64,000 bases of DNA, taken from assembly GCA_019749805.1 (NCBI GenBank), contig JAIEPH010000078.1:1-64000 (forward strand), in the 5' to 3' direction. Position numbers and translations under genes: made by a program. The notes beneath the pieces were generated by a model. That model was not told where the DNA came from. It did no database searches and saw only the letters and a program-made list of their open reading frames with translations. How positions within the stretch are numbered: the first letter of the stretch is position 1; each line of letters begins with the position of its first letter. The stretch is from Mycobacteriaceae bacterium. GTDB lineage: Bacteria > Actinomycetota > Actinomycetes > Mycobacteriales > Mycobacteriaceae. Of the stretch, positions 53,323 to 61,925 are shown piece by piece.

Positions 53323-53925
53323 ATGGCGAAAGTGCCAAGCTTTCTTGCTATGCAGGCAAATGACCAAGAAAGTGTCGATCTGCGGGTGCGCAAGCGTCTG
53401 CGGGATCTGCGGATGCAGCGCGGCCTCACCCTCGAGGAGGTCGCGACGCGATCGAGCATCGACGTGTCGACGCTGAGTCGTCTCGAATCCGGTAAGCGGC
53501 GGCTGGCTCTTGACCATCTCCCCCGGCTCGCCGCCGCACTCTCGGTGAGCACCGACGAACTACTCCGGGCGCCCGAGGCCGAAGATCCACGGGTGCGGGC
53601 GAACTCGCACACCCGCCACGGCATCACCTACTGGCCGCTGACCCGTCAGGCCGCCGCGGGCGGACTCCACGCGTACAAGATCCGTATCAGTGCCCGGCGT
53701 CGCACGCCGCCTCCCGACCTACCGGTCCATGAGGGCCAGGAATGGATGTACGTACTCTCCGGCCAGGTACGGCTGATCCTCGGAGACCGCGATTTCACCG
53801 TCAAACCCGGTGAAGCCGTTGAGTTCTCGACGTGGACACCGCACTGGTTCGGAGTGATTGACGGCCCGGCGGAGGCGATCACGATATTCGGTGTGCACGG
53901 CGAACGGCTACATCTGCACGGCTAG
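53323..53925 (+). CDS. XRE-family regulator with C-terminal cupin
   Basis: A 200-residue regulator: an HTH_3 domain at about 22-75 (LRDLRMQRGLTLEEVATRSS) and a cupin sensor domain at about 115-190 (GQEWMYVLSGQVRLILGDRD, EFSTWTPHWFGV). Cupin-XRE proteins sense small ligands or metals. The ATG lies 20 bp from the divergent FAD reductase start; an internal ATG at 53350 would leave a 47-bp space for the operator and is an alternative. It is the likely local regulator of the reductase/methyltransferase operon. Confidence 0.9.
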   Translation: MAKVPSFLAMQANDQESVDLRVRKRLRDLRMQRGLTLEEVATRSSIDVSTLSRLESGKRRLALDHLPRLAAALSVSTDELLRAPEAEDPRVRANSHTRHGITYWPLTRQAAAGGLHAYKIRISARRRTPPPDLPVHEGQEWMYVLSGQVRLILGDRDFTVKPGEAVEFSTWTPHWFGVIDGPAEAITIFGVHGERLHLHG

Positions 53926-54390
53926 AGCCAGCTCGGCGAGGTGCTTCAGCGAGTTGTCGAGGTGCTGCCGGTCGAATGGCGGGAAACCGATCTCTTCACG
54001 GATGGCCGGCGGCACCGCCGACCAGTCATACGTCAGCATGACTTCCGTCCGGTCGTCGGCGACCGGCTTGAGGTCGTAGCGCCAGGTCCAGCCACCGAAG
54101 TCGAGGTTGCCATCGTCAGTGTATTGGCCCGGCAGCCATGCGATCGCGTGCGGCGGCTCGAAGACCTCGACCCGGTTGGCGATCTCGTAGTGCATCCCCC
54201 CGTAGTTCGAGTGGTACATCGCCATCCGGAAGACCTGGCCCACTTCGGTCAGCCGCTGGCCGTCGAGCGACTCCCGGACCCAGCCGGTGCCGTCGATCGC
54301 CTGATGGGTGTTCGGGTCGGCCAGCACGTCGAACACGGTTTGGGCCGGCGCATCTACCGCACACGTCGATCTCATTGTTTCGTCAGTCAT
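53908..54390 (-). CDS. SRPBCC (START-like) domain protein
   Basis: A 160-residue polyketide-cyclase/START-like fold (MRSTCAVDAPAQTVFDVLAD start, LDFGGWTWRYDLKPV, MLTYDWSAVPPAIREEIGFPPF). These proteins bind hydrophobic ligands or aromatic rings, with no obvious catalytic residues. It converges with the XRE-cupin gene and overlaps its end by 18 bp. Confidence 0.88.
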   Translation of the reverse strand: MTDETMRSTCAVDAPAQTVFDVLADPNTHQAIDGTGWVRESLDGQRLTEVGQVFRMAMYHSNYGGMHYEIANRVEVFEPPHAIAWLPGQYTDDGNLDFGGWTWRYDLKPVADDRTEVMLTYDWSAVPPAIREEIGFPPFDRQHLDNSLKHLAELALAVQM

Positions 54391-54452
54391 GCCCGTACCG
54401 ACCGGCGGCGGCTCAGAAACTCATCGCCACAGCGCATCCACCCGGCCGTCAC

Positions 54453-55541
54453 CTATCCCAGATAGGCCGTCTGGTTGACCAGCCGTACCGAGGCCGCACC
54501 GTCGGGGTAGAACTCGGCGATCGACAGCGATGCCAGGTCCAGGTGCATGCGATAGAGGACGCTCGGGCCCGCATCCAGCGCCATGCGCAGCAGCGTCTTG
54601 ATGGGCGTCACGTGCGACACCACCAGCACCGTCTCCCCCGGATGCTCGGAGATGATGCGCGCCCGCGCCCTGCCGACGCGCTCAGCCGCGGCGTCGAAAC
54701 TCTCCCCGTCGGGCGGGGCCACGGTGGTGTCGCGCAGCCAGCGCTTGTGCAGCGCCGGATCACGTTCGGCCGCTTCGCCGAACGTCAGCCCCTCCCAACC
54801 GCCGAAGTCCGTCTCGATCAGGTCGGCGTCGACGGCGACGTCGAGGCCCAGTGCTTTGGCCGCTGCATCGGCGGTGTCGTGCGCACGCTGCAGCGGCGAG
54901 GTGATCACGGCCGAGATGCCGCCCGTGTTTCCCAGGAACTGCGCGGCCGCGTCGGCCTGGCGACGGCCGAGGTCCGTCAGCGCCGGGTTGCCGCGGCCCG
55001 AATACCTGCGCTCCACCGACAGTTCGGTCTGCCCGTGTCGCAGCAGCAGGAACCGGGTGGGCGCACCCCGCGCACCGGTCCAGCCGGCGGGGTTGGTGCG
55101 CTGTTCCGCTTTCGGTGCCTCCGTTGAGATTTCCAGCTCGGCTGCCGCATCCATCGCCTCGTTCGCCAAACGGTCGGCGTGGCTGTTCTTCGCCCGCGGA
55201 ACCCAGGTGTAGGTGACGCGGTCGAATCGCGTCGACAGCGCGGTGGCCTGCTGATACAGCGGCGCCATGTCCGGATGCTTGACCTTCCAGCGTCCCGACA
55301 TCTGCTCCACGACGAGCTTGGAGTCCATGTTCACGTCGACCTCGGAGGCGCCCAGGGTCGCCGCCTCCTCCAGGCCCGCGATCAACCCGCTGTACTCGGC
55401 GACGTTGTTGGTGGCACGGCCGATCGCCTGTTTGCGCTCGGCGAGCACCGTGTTGTGATCCGCGGTCCACACGACCGCGCCGTATCCAGCCGGACCGGGG
55501 TTGCCGCGCGATCCCCCGTCGGCTTCGACGACAACCTTCAC
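54453..55541 (-). CDS. RNase HI / histidine-phosphatase fusion, Rv2228c type
   Basis: A 362-residue fusion seen in mycobacteria. The N-terminal RNase H type I domain has the first catalytic Asp in VVVEADGGSRGNPG, the Glu in EYSGLIAGLEE and the next Asp in NMDSKLVV. The C-terminal half (about 170-362) is a phosphoglycerate-mutase-like phosphatase with RHG in LLLRHGQTELSVERRYSG and the later His in VSHVTPIK; in M. tuberculosis this part acts as an alpha-ribazole phosphatase. The GTG start overlaps the upstream stop by 4 bp (GTGA). Confidence 0.94.
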   Translation of the reverse strand: MKVVVEADGGSRGNPGPAGYGAVVWTADHNTVLAERKQAIGRATNNVAEYSGLIAGLEEAATLGASEVDVNMDSKLVVEQMSGRWKVKHPDMAPLYQQATALSTRFDRVTYTWVPRAKNSHADRLANEAMDAAAELEISTEAPKAEQRTNPAGWTGARGAPTRFLLLRHGQTELSVERRYSGRGNPALTDLGRRQADAAAQFLGNTGGISAVITSPLQRAHDTADAAAKALGLDVAVDADLIETDFGGWEGLTFGEAAERDPALHKRWLRDTTVAPPDGESFDAAAERVGRARARIISEHPGETVLVVSHVTPIKTLLRMALDAGPSVLYRMHLDLASLSIAEFYPDGAASVRLVNQTAYLG

Positions 55542-56275
55542 GCGCCGGTCCCCTTGACCCGCAACAGAATCGCTCCACACTCGGGGCAGCGCAGCACTTC
55601 GTCCTCCGCGGCGGCGGAGATCCTGGCGAGTTCGCCACGGTCGATCTCGATACGGCATGCGCCACACCGGCCGCCCTGAAGCAGCCCAGCGCCCGCGCCG
55701 CCGCGGGTGCGCTGACGCTCGTACAGCGCCACCAGGTCGGGGTCCAGGCCGGCGACGAGTTCGTCGCGCCGCGAAAGTGATTGGTCGCGTTGGCGGTCGA
55801 GTTCGGAGCGCGCCTCGTCGCACGCCCGCTGCGCCTCCCCGAGGTCCTTCTGCAGCTCGTCGATCTTCGTCAGCTCGGCGGCCTGCTCGCCCTGCAGTTC
55901 CTCGCGGCGCTCCATGATCTCCAGCAGCGAGTCCTCCAGCGACGCCTGCCTGCGCTCGAGTGTCTCCAGTTCGTGCTGTAACTCGGTGAGCTGCTTGGCA
56001 TCTGTGGCCCCCGAGTCCAGCAGCCTGCGGTCGCGATCCTCTCGCTGGCGGACCGAGTCGATCTCGGCCTCGAACTTGCTCACCTGCTCGTTGAGGTCGT
56101 CGAGCGCGATCTGCAGGACGGCTAGCCGGTCGTTGGCTTCGCGGTGCGTCGCCTGGATGGTTTCGAGCCGTTGCGACTCGGCGAGGTGGCCCGCACGATG
56201 TTCGATACGGCCTCGTTCGGCATCCAGATCGGCCAGTTCGAGCAGCGAACGTTGTTGAATTACTTCAGCTTTCAT
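55538..56275 (-). CDS. Coiled-coil plus zinc-ribbon protein, Rv2229c type
   Basis: A 245-residue protein. Residues 5-180 form long antiparallel coiled coils rich in Leu, Glu and Gln. The C-terminal 55 residues form a zinc ribbon with CGACR and RCPECGAIL (four cysteines). The function is unproven; related CT398/DksA-like proteins may bind RNA polymerase or flagellar/secretory parts. It is cotranscribed with the Nif3-like gene (11-bp overlap) and the RNase H fusion (4-bp overlap). Confidence 0.92.
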   Translation of the reverse strand: MKAEVIQQRSLLELADLDAERGRIEHRAGHLAESQRLETIQATHREANDRLAVLQIALDDLNEQVSKFEAEIDSVRQREDRDRRLLDSGATDAKQLTELQHELETLERRQASLEDSLLEIMERREELQGEQAAELTKIDELQKDLGEAQRACDEARSELDRQRDQSLSRRDELVAGLDPDLVALYERQRTRGGAGAGLLQGGRCGACRIEIDRGELARISAAAEDEVLRCPECGAILLRVKGTGA

Positions 56276-57437
56276 GCCTCGTTCTCTCCACGTTCCAAGG
56301 GTCAGTACGAACCGCTGACACCCGCACGGGTAACGCTTCGCCGAAATGGCCTCGCAACAGGTCGGCGGCCTGTGCGCACCACGGGTATTCGCTCGCCCAG
56401 TGCGCGACGTCGATGAGCGCCACCTCAGATGCCCGCCGGTGCTCGTCGGCGGGATGGTGCCGAAGGTCTGCGGTCACGAAGGCCTGCACTTCGGCGCCGG
56501 CGACGGTATCGAGCAGGGAATCGCCTGCACCGCCGCATACCGCCACGCGCGACACCGTCGCCTCGGGATCGCCGGAGGCGCGAATACCCCACGACGTGCC
56601 CGGCAGCGCGTCGTGCACCCGTGACACGAAGGCCGACAACGGCTCCGGCCGCGCCAGCACGCCCACCCGGCCCAACCCGACGTCGCCCGGCAGGGGTGCC
56701 AGCTCGAAGACGTCGAACGCGGGCTCCTCGTACGGGTGCGCCGTGCGCATCGCCGCCAGGACCCGGCCGCGCATCCGCGACGGTGCGATCATCTCCACCC
56801 GCTCCTCGGGCACCCGCTCAACCGTCCCGACGGCGCCGATCGCCGGTGTCGCACCGTCGTGCGGTAGGAATTGGCCGATACCCGTCGCGGTCCAGCTGCA
56901 GTGCGAGTAGTCGCCGATGTGTCCGGCGCCCGCAGCGAACATCGCTTCCCTTACCGCGTCGGCGTTTTCGGGGTTTTCGGTGGGGACGAAGACGACCCAT
57001 TTGTCCAGGTCCGTCCCGCTCGGGATGGGCGCCAAGACTTCTTCGACGGTCAGGCCCAGTGCGGCGGCCAGGGCGTCCGACACTCCAGGCGAAGCCGCGT
57101 CGGCGTTGGTGTGCGCGGTGAACAGGGCCCGGCCGGTGCGGATCATCTGATGCAGCAGCGCACCTTTGGCGGTGTCGGCGGCGACGGTGTCGACCCCGCG
57201 CAACAGCAGGGGATGATGCGCGAGCAGCAGTCCCCGGTCGGGCACCTCGGCGACGACGGCGGCGGTGGCGTCCACGGCGACCGTGACCGTCTCGACGACC
57301 TCGGACGGGTCACCGCAGACCAAACCCACCGAATCCCAGTCCTGGGCCAGGCTCGGCGGGTAGGCCGTCTCGAGAACGTCGATGATGTCGGACAGCCGTG
57401 GTCTGATGTCGCCGGCCGAGCGGCTCCGGGCACTCAC
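56265..57437 (-). CDS. Nif3-like dinuclear metal centre protein
   Basis: A 390-residue protein of the NIF3/DUF34 family (GTP cyclohydrolase I type 2-like). Metal-site motifs: LLLAHHPLLLRGVDTVAADT near residue 70 and the C-terminal VTADLRHHPADEHRRASEVALIDVAHW-like stretch, with an inserted central domain. Function debated; may be a nucleotide or metabolite hydrolase. The GTG at 57437 overlaps the cobC stop by 4 bp (GTGA). Confidence 0.92.
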   Translation of the reverse strand: MSARSRSAGDIRPRLSDIIDVLETAYPPSLAQDWDSVGLVCGDPSEVVETVTVAVDATAAVVAEVPDRGLLLAHHPLLLRGVDTVAADTAKGALLHQMIRTGRALFTAHTNADAASPGVSDALAAALGLTVEEVLAPIPSGTDLDKWVVFVPTENPENADAVREAMFAAGAGHIGDYSHCSWTATGIGQFLPHDGATPAIGAVGTVERVPEERVEMIAPSRMRGRVLAAMRTAHPYEEPAFDVFELAPLPGDVGLGRVGVLARPEPLSAFVSRVHDALPGTSWGIRASGDPEATVSRVAVCGGAGDSLLDTVAGAEVQAFVTADLRHHPADEHRRASEVALIDVAHWASEYPWCAQAADLLRGHFGEALPVRVSAVRTDPWNVERTRHES

Positions 57438-58456
57438 CGGATCACCTCGGCCATCGCCTCGACCAGCACCGGCCACTCGGGCCGCACCGCCGCACGCAGG
57501 AACTGGCCGTCCAGTCCGACGAAGGTGTCGCACCGGCGCACCGCAATGCCCTTGCCGTCGAGGTGTTTTCGCATCAGTTCCGCGTCCTCGACGGCGAAGA
57601 GGACAAAGGGAGCACATCCGTCGACGACATCTACGCCGATGCTAGTCAGCCCGGCGACCATCTCCGCGCGCAGGCGGCGCAGGCGTTGTGCGCCGCGTTC
57701 GGCCTCGGCCACTGCGTGCGGTGCGCTGCAGGCGGCGATCGCCTCGAGCTGCAGCGTGCCCAGCGGCCAGTGCGGGCGTCGCGCGGTCATCCGATCAAGC
57801 AGGTCGGCGGGTCCGAGCGCATAGCCCACCCGTAGGCCGGCGAGCGCCCATGTCTTGGTGAGGCTGCGCAGCACCACCACATCCGGCAGCGGTACGGCTG
57901 CCAATGACTCCGTCTCACCGGGCACCGAGTCTGCGAACGCTTCGTCGACGACCACGATGCGGCCCGTTCTGCGCAGCGCGGCGATCTGCTCGCGCGAGTG
58001 CAGCACCGACGTCGGGTTGGTCGGATTTCCGACGATGACGAGGTCCGCGTCGTCGGGCACGCCCGCGTCGGCCAGCTCGTAGGGCGGCCCGAGCACAACG
58101 TGTCGGAATGGCACACCGGCGGCGGCGAGCACAACCTCGGGCTCGGTGAACGACGGCGCGATCAGCGCCGCAGACTGTGGCTGCAGGGCGGGCAACAGCG
58201 CGAACCCTTCGGCGCCCCCGGCCAGCAGGGCCACCTCGGCCGGCTGGCGGCCGTGTCTGGCGGCGACGGCCGCGCGGGCACGCTGCTCGTCGGCGGCGCT
58301 GGGGTACCTGCCCAGGTCGGCCACCCGCGCCGTGAGCCGGTCGACCAGCCACGACGGCGGCACGTCGGCGCGGACGTTGACGGCGAAGTCCAGCATGCCC
58401 GGACCTGCGGCCCGGTCGCCGTGATAGCGCGCTCCCGGGCGGGATTGGCTTGCCAC
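57434..58456 (-). CDS. cobC: PLP-dependent threonine-phosphate decarboxylase-like protein
   Basis: A 340-residue fold type I aminotransferase, annotated CobC in M. tuberculosis (Rv2231c). It would decarboxylate L-threonine phosphate to give the aminopropanol linker of B12. The PLP lysine is in LRSLTKTWALAGLRVGYA. It starts MASQSRPGARYHGD and overlaps the Nif3-like gene by 4 bp. Together with cobD downstream and cobU-cobT-cobS in the same window it supports a late B12 assembly pathway. Confidence 0.92.
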   Translation of the reverse strand: MASQSRPGARYHGDRAAGPGMLDFAVNVRADVPPSWLVDRLTARVADLGRYPSAADEQRARAAVAARHGRQPAEVALLAGGAEGFALLPALQPQSAALIAPSFTEPEVVLAAAGVPFRHVVLGPPYELADAGVPDDADLVIVGNPTNPTSVLHSREQIAALRRTGRIVVVDEAFADSVPGETESLAAVPLPDVVVLRSLTKTWALAGLRVGYALGPADLLDRMTARRPHWPLGTLQLEAIAACSAPHAVAEAERGAQRLRRLRAEMVAGLTSIGVDVVDGCAPFVLFAVEDAELMRKHLDGKGIAVRRCDTFVGLDGQFLRAAVRPEWPVLVEAMAEVIR

Positions 58457-58493
58457 ATCACGACACTAGTGGGCCGTCGGGGACAATGAGTTT

Positions 58494-59147
58494 GTGACGG
58501 CGTCCCCGCAATTGGTGATCTTCGACCTCGACGGCACCCTGACCGACTCGGCTCAGGGCATCGTGGCGAGCTTCCGTCATGCGCTGGACGCCGTGGGCGC
58601 CGTCGTCCCCGACGGTGACCTGGCCGGCATGATCGTCGGCCCGCCGATGCATCACACGCTGCGCGACATGGGCCTCGGCGAGCAGGCCGACGCCGCGATC
58701 GCCGCGTATCGCGAGGACTACCTGGCCCGAGGTTGGGCGATGAACCGCCCGTTCGACGGGATCCCCGCACTGCTCGCCGACCTGCGGTCCGCCGGGATGA
58801 GGCTGGCGGTGGCGACGTCCAAGGCCGAGCCGACGGCGGTCCGGATCCTCACCCACTTCGGGCTCGACGGGCACTTCGAGGTCATCGCGGGCGCCAGTGT
58901 CGACGGCTTGCGCGCCACCAAGTCCGAGGTGGTCAAGCACGCGTTGGCCCAGCTCGAGCCGCTGCCGGACCGCGTGCTGATGGTCGGCGACCGGTCGCAC
59001 GACGTCGAGGGCGCCGCCGAGCACGGCATCGACACCGTGGTAGTCGCCTGGGGATACGGTCGCTCGGACTTCGAGGGTCCCGACGCGGTCGTCCCCCACG
59101 CGCGGGTCGCGACCGTGGACGAGCTGCGGGAGGTGCTCGGTGTCTGA
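58494..59147 (+). CDS. ptkA: HAD-superfamily hydrolase, PtkA type
   Basis: A 217-residue HAD phosphatase-fold protein. The nucleophile Asp11 and Asp13 are in IFDLDGTLTDS, and the motif III/IV segment is MVGDRSHDVEGA. Its M. tuberculosis relative Rv2232 (PtkA) is reported to be an unusual HAD-fold protein tyrosine kinase that phosphorylates PtpA. This version is shorter (M. tuberculosis PtkA is 291 residues), lacking the N-terminal extension. It overlaps ptpA by 8 bp. The GTG start is divergent from cobC by 37 bp. Confidence 0.88.
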   Translation: MTASPQLVIFDLDGTLTDSAQGIVASFRHALDAVGAVVPDGDLAGMIVGPPMHHTLRDMGLGEQADAAIAAYREDYLARGWAMNRPFDGIPALLADLRSAGMRLAVATSKAEPTAVRILTHFGLDGHFEVIAGASVDGLRATKSEVVKHALAQLEPLPDRVLMVGDRSHDVEGAAEHGIDTVVVAWGYGRSDFEGPDAVVPHARVATVDELREVLGV

Positions 59148-59646
59148 TGTCGCCGACGCGCCCCTGCACGTCACCTTCATCTGCTCGGGCAACATCTGTC
59201 GCTCGCCGATGGCGGAGAAGATGTTCGCCCACCAGCTCAGCGAGCGTGGTCTGGCGGGCGTGGTGCGGGTGACGAGTGCGGGTACCGGCGGCTGGCACGC
59301 GGGCGAGCCCGCGGACCGGCGGGCCAGTCACGTGCTTCGCGCGCACGGTTATCCCTCCGCGCACCGCGCTGCGCAGATCGACGACGACCATCTGTCCGCC
59401 GACCTCGTCGTCGCGCTGGGACGCAACCATCTGCGGATACTGACGGATATGGGTGTCGATGCGGACAGAGTCCGGATGCTGCGCTCGTTCGATCCGAGGT
59501 CGGGGGCGCATGCGCTGGACGTCGAGGACCCCTATTACGGCGATCACGACGATTTCGAGGACGTCTTCTCCGTGATCGACGCGTCTCTGCCCGGCCTGCA
59601 TCAATGGGTCGACGAGCAGCTATCCGCGCGTGGAATCGCGAGCTAG
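59140..59646 (+). CDS. ptpA: Low-molecular-weight protein tyrosine phosphatase
   Basis: A 168-residue LMW-PTP. The P-loop CSGNICRS (C15-x5-R21) holds the catalytic Cys and Arg. The general acid Asp is in VEDPYYGDHDDFED. In M. tuberculosis PtpA (Rv2234) acts on host targets after export; in a saprophyte the role would be internal. It is preceded by the HAD gene and followed by the SURF1 gene 7 bp downstream. Confidence 0.95.
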   Translation: MSDVADAPLHVTFICSGNICRSPMAEKMFAHQLSERGLAGVVRVTSAGTGGWHAGEPADRRASHVLRAHGYPSAHRAAQIDDDHLSADLVVALGRNHLRILTDMGVDADRVRMLRSFDPRSGAHALDVEDPYYGDHDDFEDVFSVIDASLPGLHQWVDEQLSARGIAS

Positions 59647-59653
59647 ACCGGCG

Positions 59654-60508
59654 ATGAACGCAGGGAAGAGCCGCAACCTGGTCCGGCGCTGGACCTTTTT
59701 GTTCAAGCCGTCCTGGCTGGCGCTGGCGGTTGTGGTGGTCGCGTTCGCCTACCTGTGTTTCACCGTGTTGGCGCCGTGGCAGCTCGGCAAGAACACCGAG
59801 ACGTCGCGGGAGAACAACCAGATCTCGCACTCGGTGACCGCCGATCCGGTGCCGGTGACAACCCTTTTGCCGCAACAGAATTCGTCGGCGCCCGACGATC
59901 AGTGGCGCCGGGTCACGGCGACCGGAAAGTATCTGCCCGACGCCCAGGTACTCGCGCGGCTGCGGTCCGTCGAGGGCGAGCCCGCGTTCGAGGTGCTGGT
60001 GCCCTTCGCGGTCGACGGCGGTCCGACTGTGCTCGTCAACCGCGGTTACGTGCGCCCAGAGGGCGGGTCGCAGGTCCCGTCGATTCCCGCACCGCCGGCG
60101 GGGACGGTGACCGTCACCGCCCGGTTGCGGGACTCCGAAGGGCTCGTGCGGGACAAGGAGCCGTTCCGCCAGGACGGTGCACTGCAGGTGTATTCGATCA
60201 ACGTCGGGCAGATCTCCACGCTCAGCGGCGTGCCGCTGGCGGGGTCGTACCTGCAGCTGGTGGAGGACCAGCCCGGCGGGCTGGGCGTGCTGGGGTTGCC
60301 CAACCTCGACGCCGGCCCGTTCCTGTCGTACGGCATCCAATGGATCGCGTTCGGGATCATCGCGCCGATCGGCCTCGGCTACTTCGTGCGCGCCGAGATC
60401 CTGCAGCGTCGGCGGGACAAGGCGGCGAGGGATGCCGCGGACGCGAAGCCGGATGCGCCCGTCACGACGGAGGCGAAGCTCGCCGACCGCTACGGCCGGC
60501 GCCGCTGA
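59654..60508 (+). CDS. SURF1-type cytochrome oxidase assembly factor
   Basis: A 284-residue membrane protein of the SURF1 family (Rv2235), needed for heme insertion in aa3 oxidase; the oxidase subunits are encoded earlier in the same window. It has two membrane helices (about 21-40 and 227-246) with a periplasmic domain carrying GKYLPDAQVLARLRS and GPTVLVNRGYVRPEG. I chose the ATG at 59654 after ptpA. Its end overlaps the convergent cobD by 47 bp. Confidence 0.92.
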   Translation: MNAGKSRNLVRRWTFLFKPSWLALAVVVVAFAYLCFTVLAPWQLGKNTETSRENNQISHSVTADPVPVTTLLPQQNSSAPDDQWRRVTATGKYLPDAQVLARLRSVEGEPAFEVLVPFAVDGGPTVLVNRGYVRPEGGSQVPSIPAPPAGTVTVTARLRDSEGLVRDKEPFRQDGALQVYSINVGQISTLSGVPLAGSYLQLVEDQPGGLGVLGLPNLDAGPFLSYGIQWIAFGIIAPIGLGYFVRAEILQRRRDKAARDAADAKPDAPVTTEAKLADRYGRRR

Positions 60509-61436
60509 GAAGTATTGCGAAGAGTGCGGTCGTGATCTGAACCGCACGCGACAATCGAACGGCGCGGCTGAGGTCGGCGATCCGCGGTGGCGGGCCGTCG
60601 CCGAGTGTCGGCCGGATGTCGAGGTCGTAGGCGTACTGGGTCGGGCCGCCCAGCCGCACGCCCAGCGCCCCGGCGAAGGCGGCCTCCACGACACCGGCGT
60701 TGGGGCTGGGATGACGTGCCGCGTCACGCCGCCACGCCCGCCATGCTCCGAGCGGTGACCCGCCGACCACCGGTGCGCACACCATCACCATGACGGCCGT
60801 GGCGCGAGCCGCGGCGTAGTTGGCGGCGTCGTCGAAACGGGCTGCGGCCCAGCCGAACCGGTTGTAGCGCGGTGAGCGGTGACCGATCATCGCATCCAAA
60901 GTATTGGCGCCGCGGTAGACCAGAATCGCGGGAACTCCGCCGACGGCGCCCCACAACAGGGGGGCGACCTGCGCATCGGAGGTGTTCTCCGCGACCGATT
61001 CCAGCGCCGCGCGGGCAAGGCCGTCGGCGTCGAGGACCGACGGATCGCGTCCGCACAGCGACGGCAGGAGCGCCCGAGCGGCGTCGACGTCGCCTGCGGC
61101 CAGGTGGGCAGCCATCTGATTGCCGGCCCGCGTGAGTGACGTCCCGCCCAGCGCCACGAAGGTCGCCGCGGCCAGTGACACGAAAGCCGCTGGCGCTCCC
61201 ACACGCCCTGCCACCCGCTCGATCAATAGGCCCGCCGCGCCGAGGGCGCCGAGCAAAGCGGCGGTGTGGACCACACCGGCTCGGCGGGTGTCGGCATAGC
61301 TCAGCCGCTCGAAAGCCGCTGCGCCGCGGCCGAACAACGCCACCGGATGACCTCGGCGGGGGTCGCCGAACAGCAGGTCGGCCAGCCACCCCGCCGCCAT
61401 CCCTGCGGCGCGGCCGCGGCCGTGTGGCGCAAACAC
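60462..61436 (-). CDS. cobD: Cobalamin biosynthesis protein CobD/CbiB
   Basis: A 324-residue membrane protein that attaches the aminopropanol (phosphate) arm to adenosylcobyric acid to form cobinamide. The N-terminal LADLLFGDPRRGHPVALFGR segment, RDPSVLDADGLARAALESVAENTSDAQVAP and the VYRGANTLDAMIGHRSPRYNRFGWAAAR segment are signatures. Several helices are predicted. It overlaps the SURF1 end on the opposite strand by 47 bp. Confidence 0.95.
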   Translation of the reverse strand: MFAPHGRGRAAGMAAGWLADLLFGDPRRGHPVALFGRGAAAFERLSYADTRRAGVVHTAALLGALGAAGLLIERVAGRVGAPAAFVSLAAATFVALGGTSLTRAGNQMAAHLAAGDVDAARALLPSLCGRDPSVLDADGLARAALESVAENTSDAQVAPLLWGAVGGVPAILVYRGANTLDAMIGHRSPRYNRFGWAAARFDDAANYAAARATAVMVMVCAPVVGGSPLGAWRAWRRDAARHPSPNAGVVEAAFAGALGVRLGGPTQYAYDLDIRPTLGDGPPPRIADLSRAVRLSRAVQITTALFAILLSGAGRSGRRASPPS

Positions 61437-61523
61437 TCCCGCAGCGTCTCACAGGGTGGTTCGCGCCCGATCGGCTGGCCGGAGGTCCATGATCACAACA
61501 GACACAACAGCGAGGAGTCCACG

Positions 61524-61925
61524 ATGACGTTCCCGGCCCTAAACCATGTCGCGCTCACGGTGCGCGACCTCGATGTGAGCGCGCCGTGGTACCGGCAGCT
61601 GATCGACGCGGAACCCGCGATCGACGAGGACACCGCCGCCGGATACCGGCATGTGGTGTGGGTCTTCGACAACGGGACCCTCTTCGGCATTCATCAACAC
61701 GAGCGCGGCGTCCCCGATGAACGATTCACCGAGTTCCGCGCGGGGCTGGACCATGTCGGCTTCGGATGCGCCGATCGCGCCGCGCTGGAACAGTGGGTGC
61801 ACCGGCTCGACGCCCTGGGTGTCGAGCACAGCGGCATCGTCGACGAGAGCTACGGGTCTGGGTTGAGTTTCCGGGATCCCGACGGCATCGCGTTGGAGTT
61901 CTTCGCGCCGCCTAGTCGAGCGTGA
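61524..61925 (+). CDS. VOC family (glyoxalase-like) protein
   Basis: A 133-residue vicinal-oxygen-chelate protein, with TFPALNHVALTVRDLD at the start, LDHVGFGCADRAALE in the middle and GLSFRDPDGIALEFFAPP at the end. The His in NHVALTV, His in LDHVGF and Glu in ALEFF fit a metal site. The function cannot be told. GAGGAG lies before the ATG. It converges with the DUF2855 gene by 14 bp. Confidence 0.9.
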   Translation: MTFPALNHVALTVRDLDVSAPWYRQLIDAEPAIDEDTAAGYRHVVWVFDNGTLFGIHQHERGVPDERFTEFRAGLDHVGFGCADRAALEQWVHRLDALGVEHSGIVDESYGSGLSFRDPDGIALEFFAPPSRA

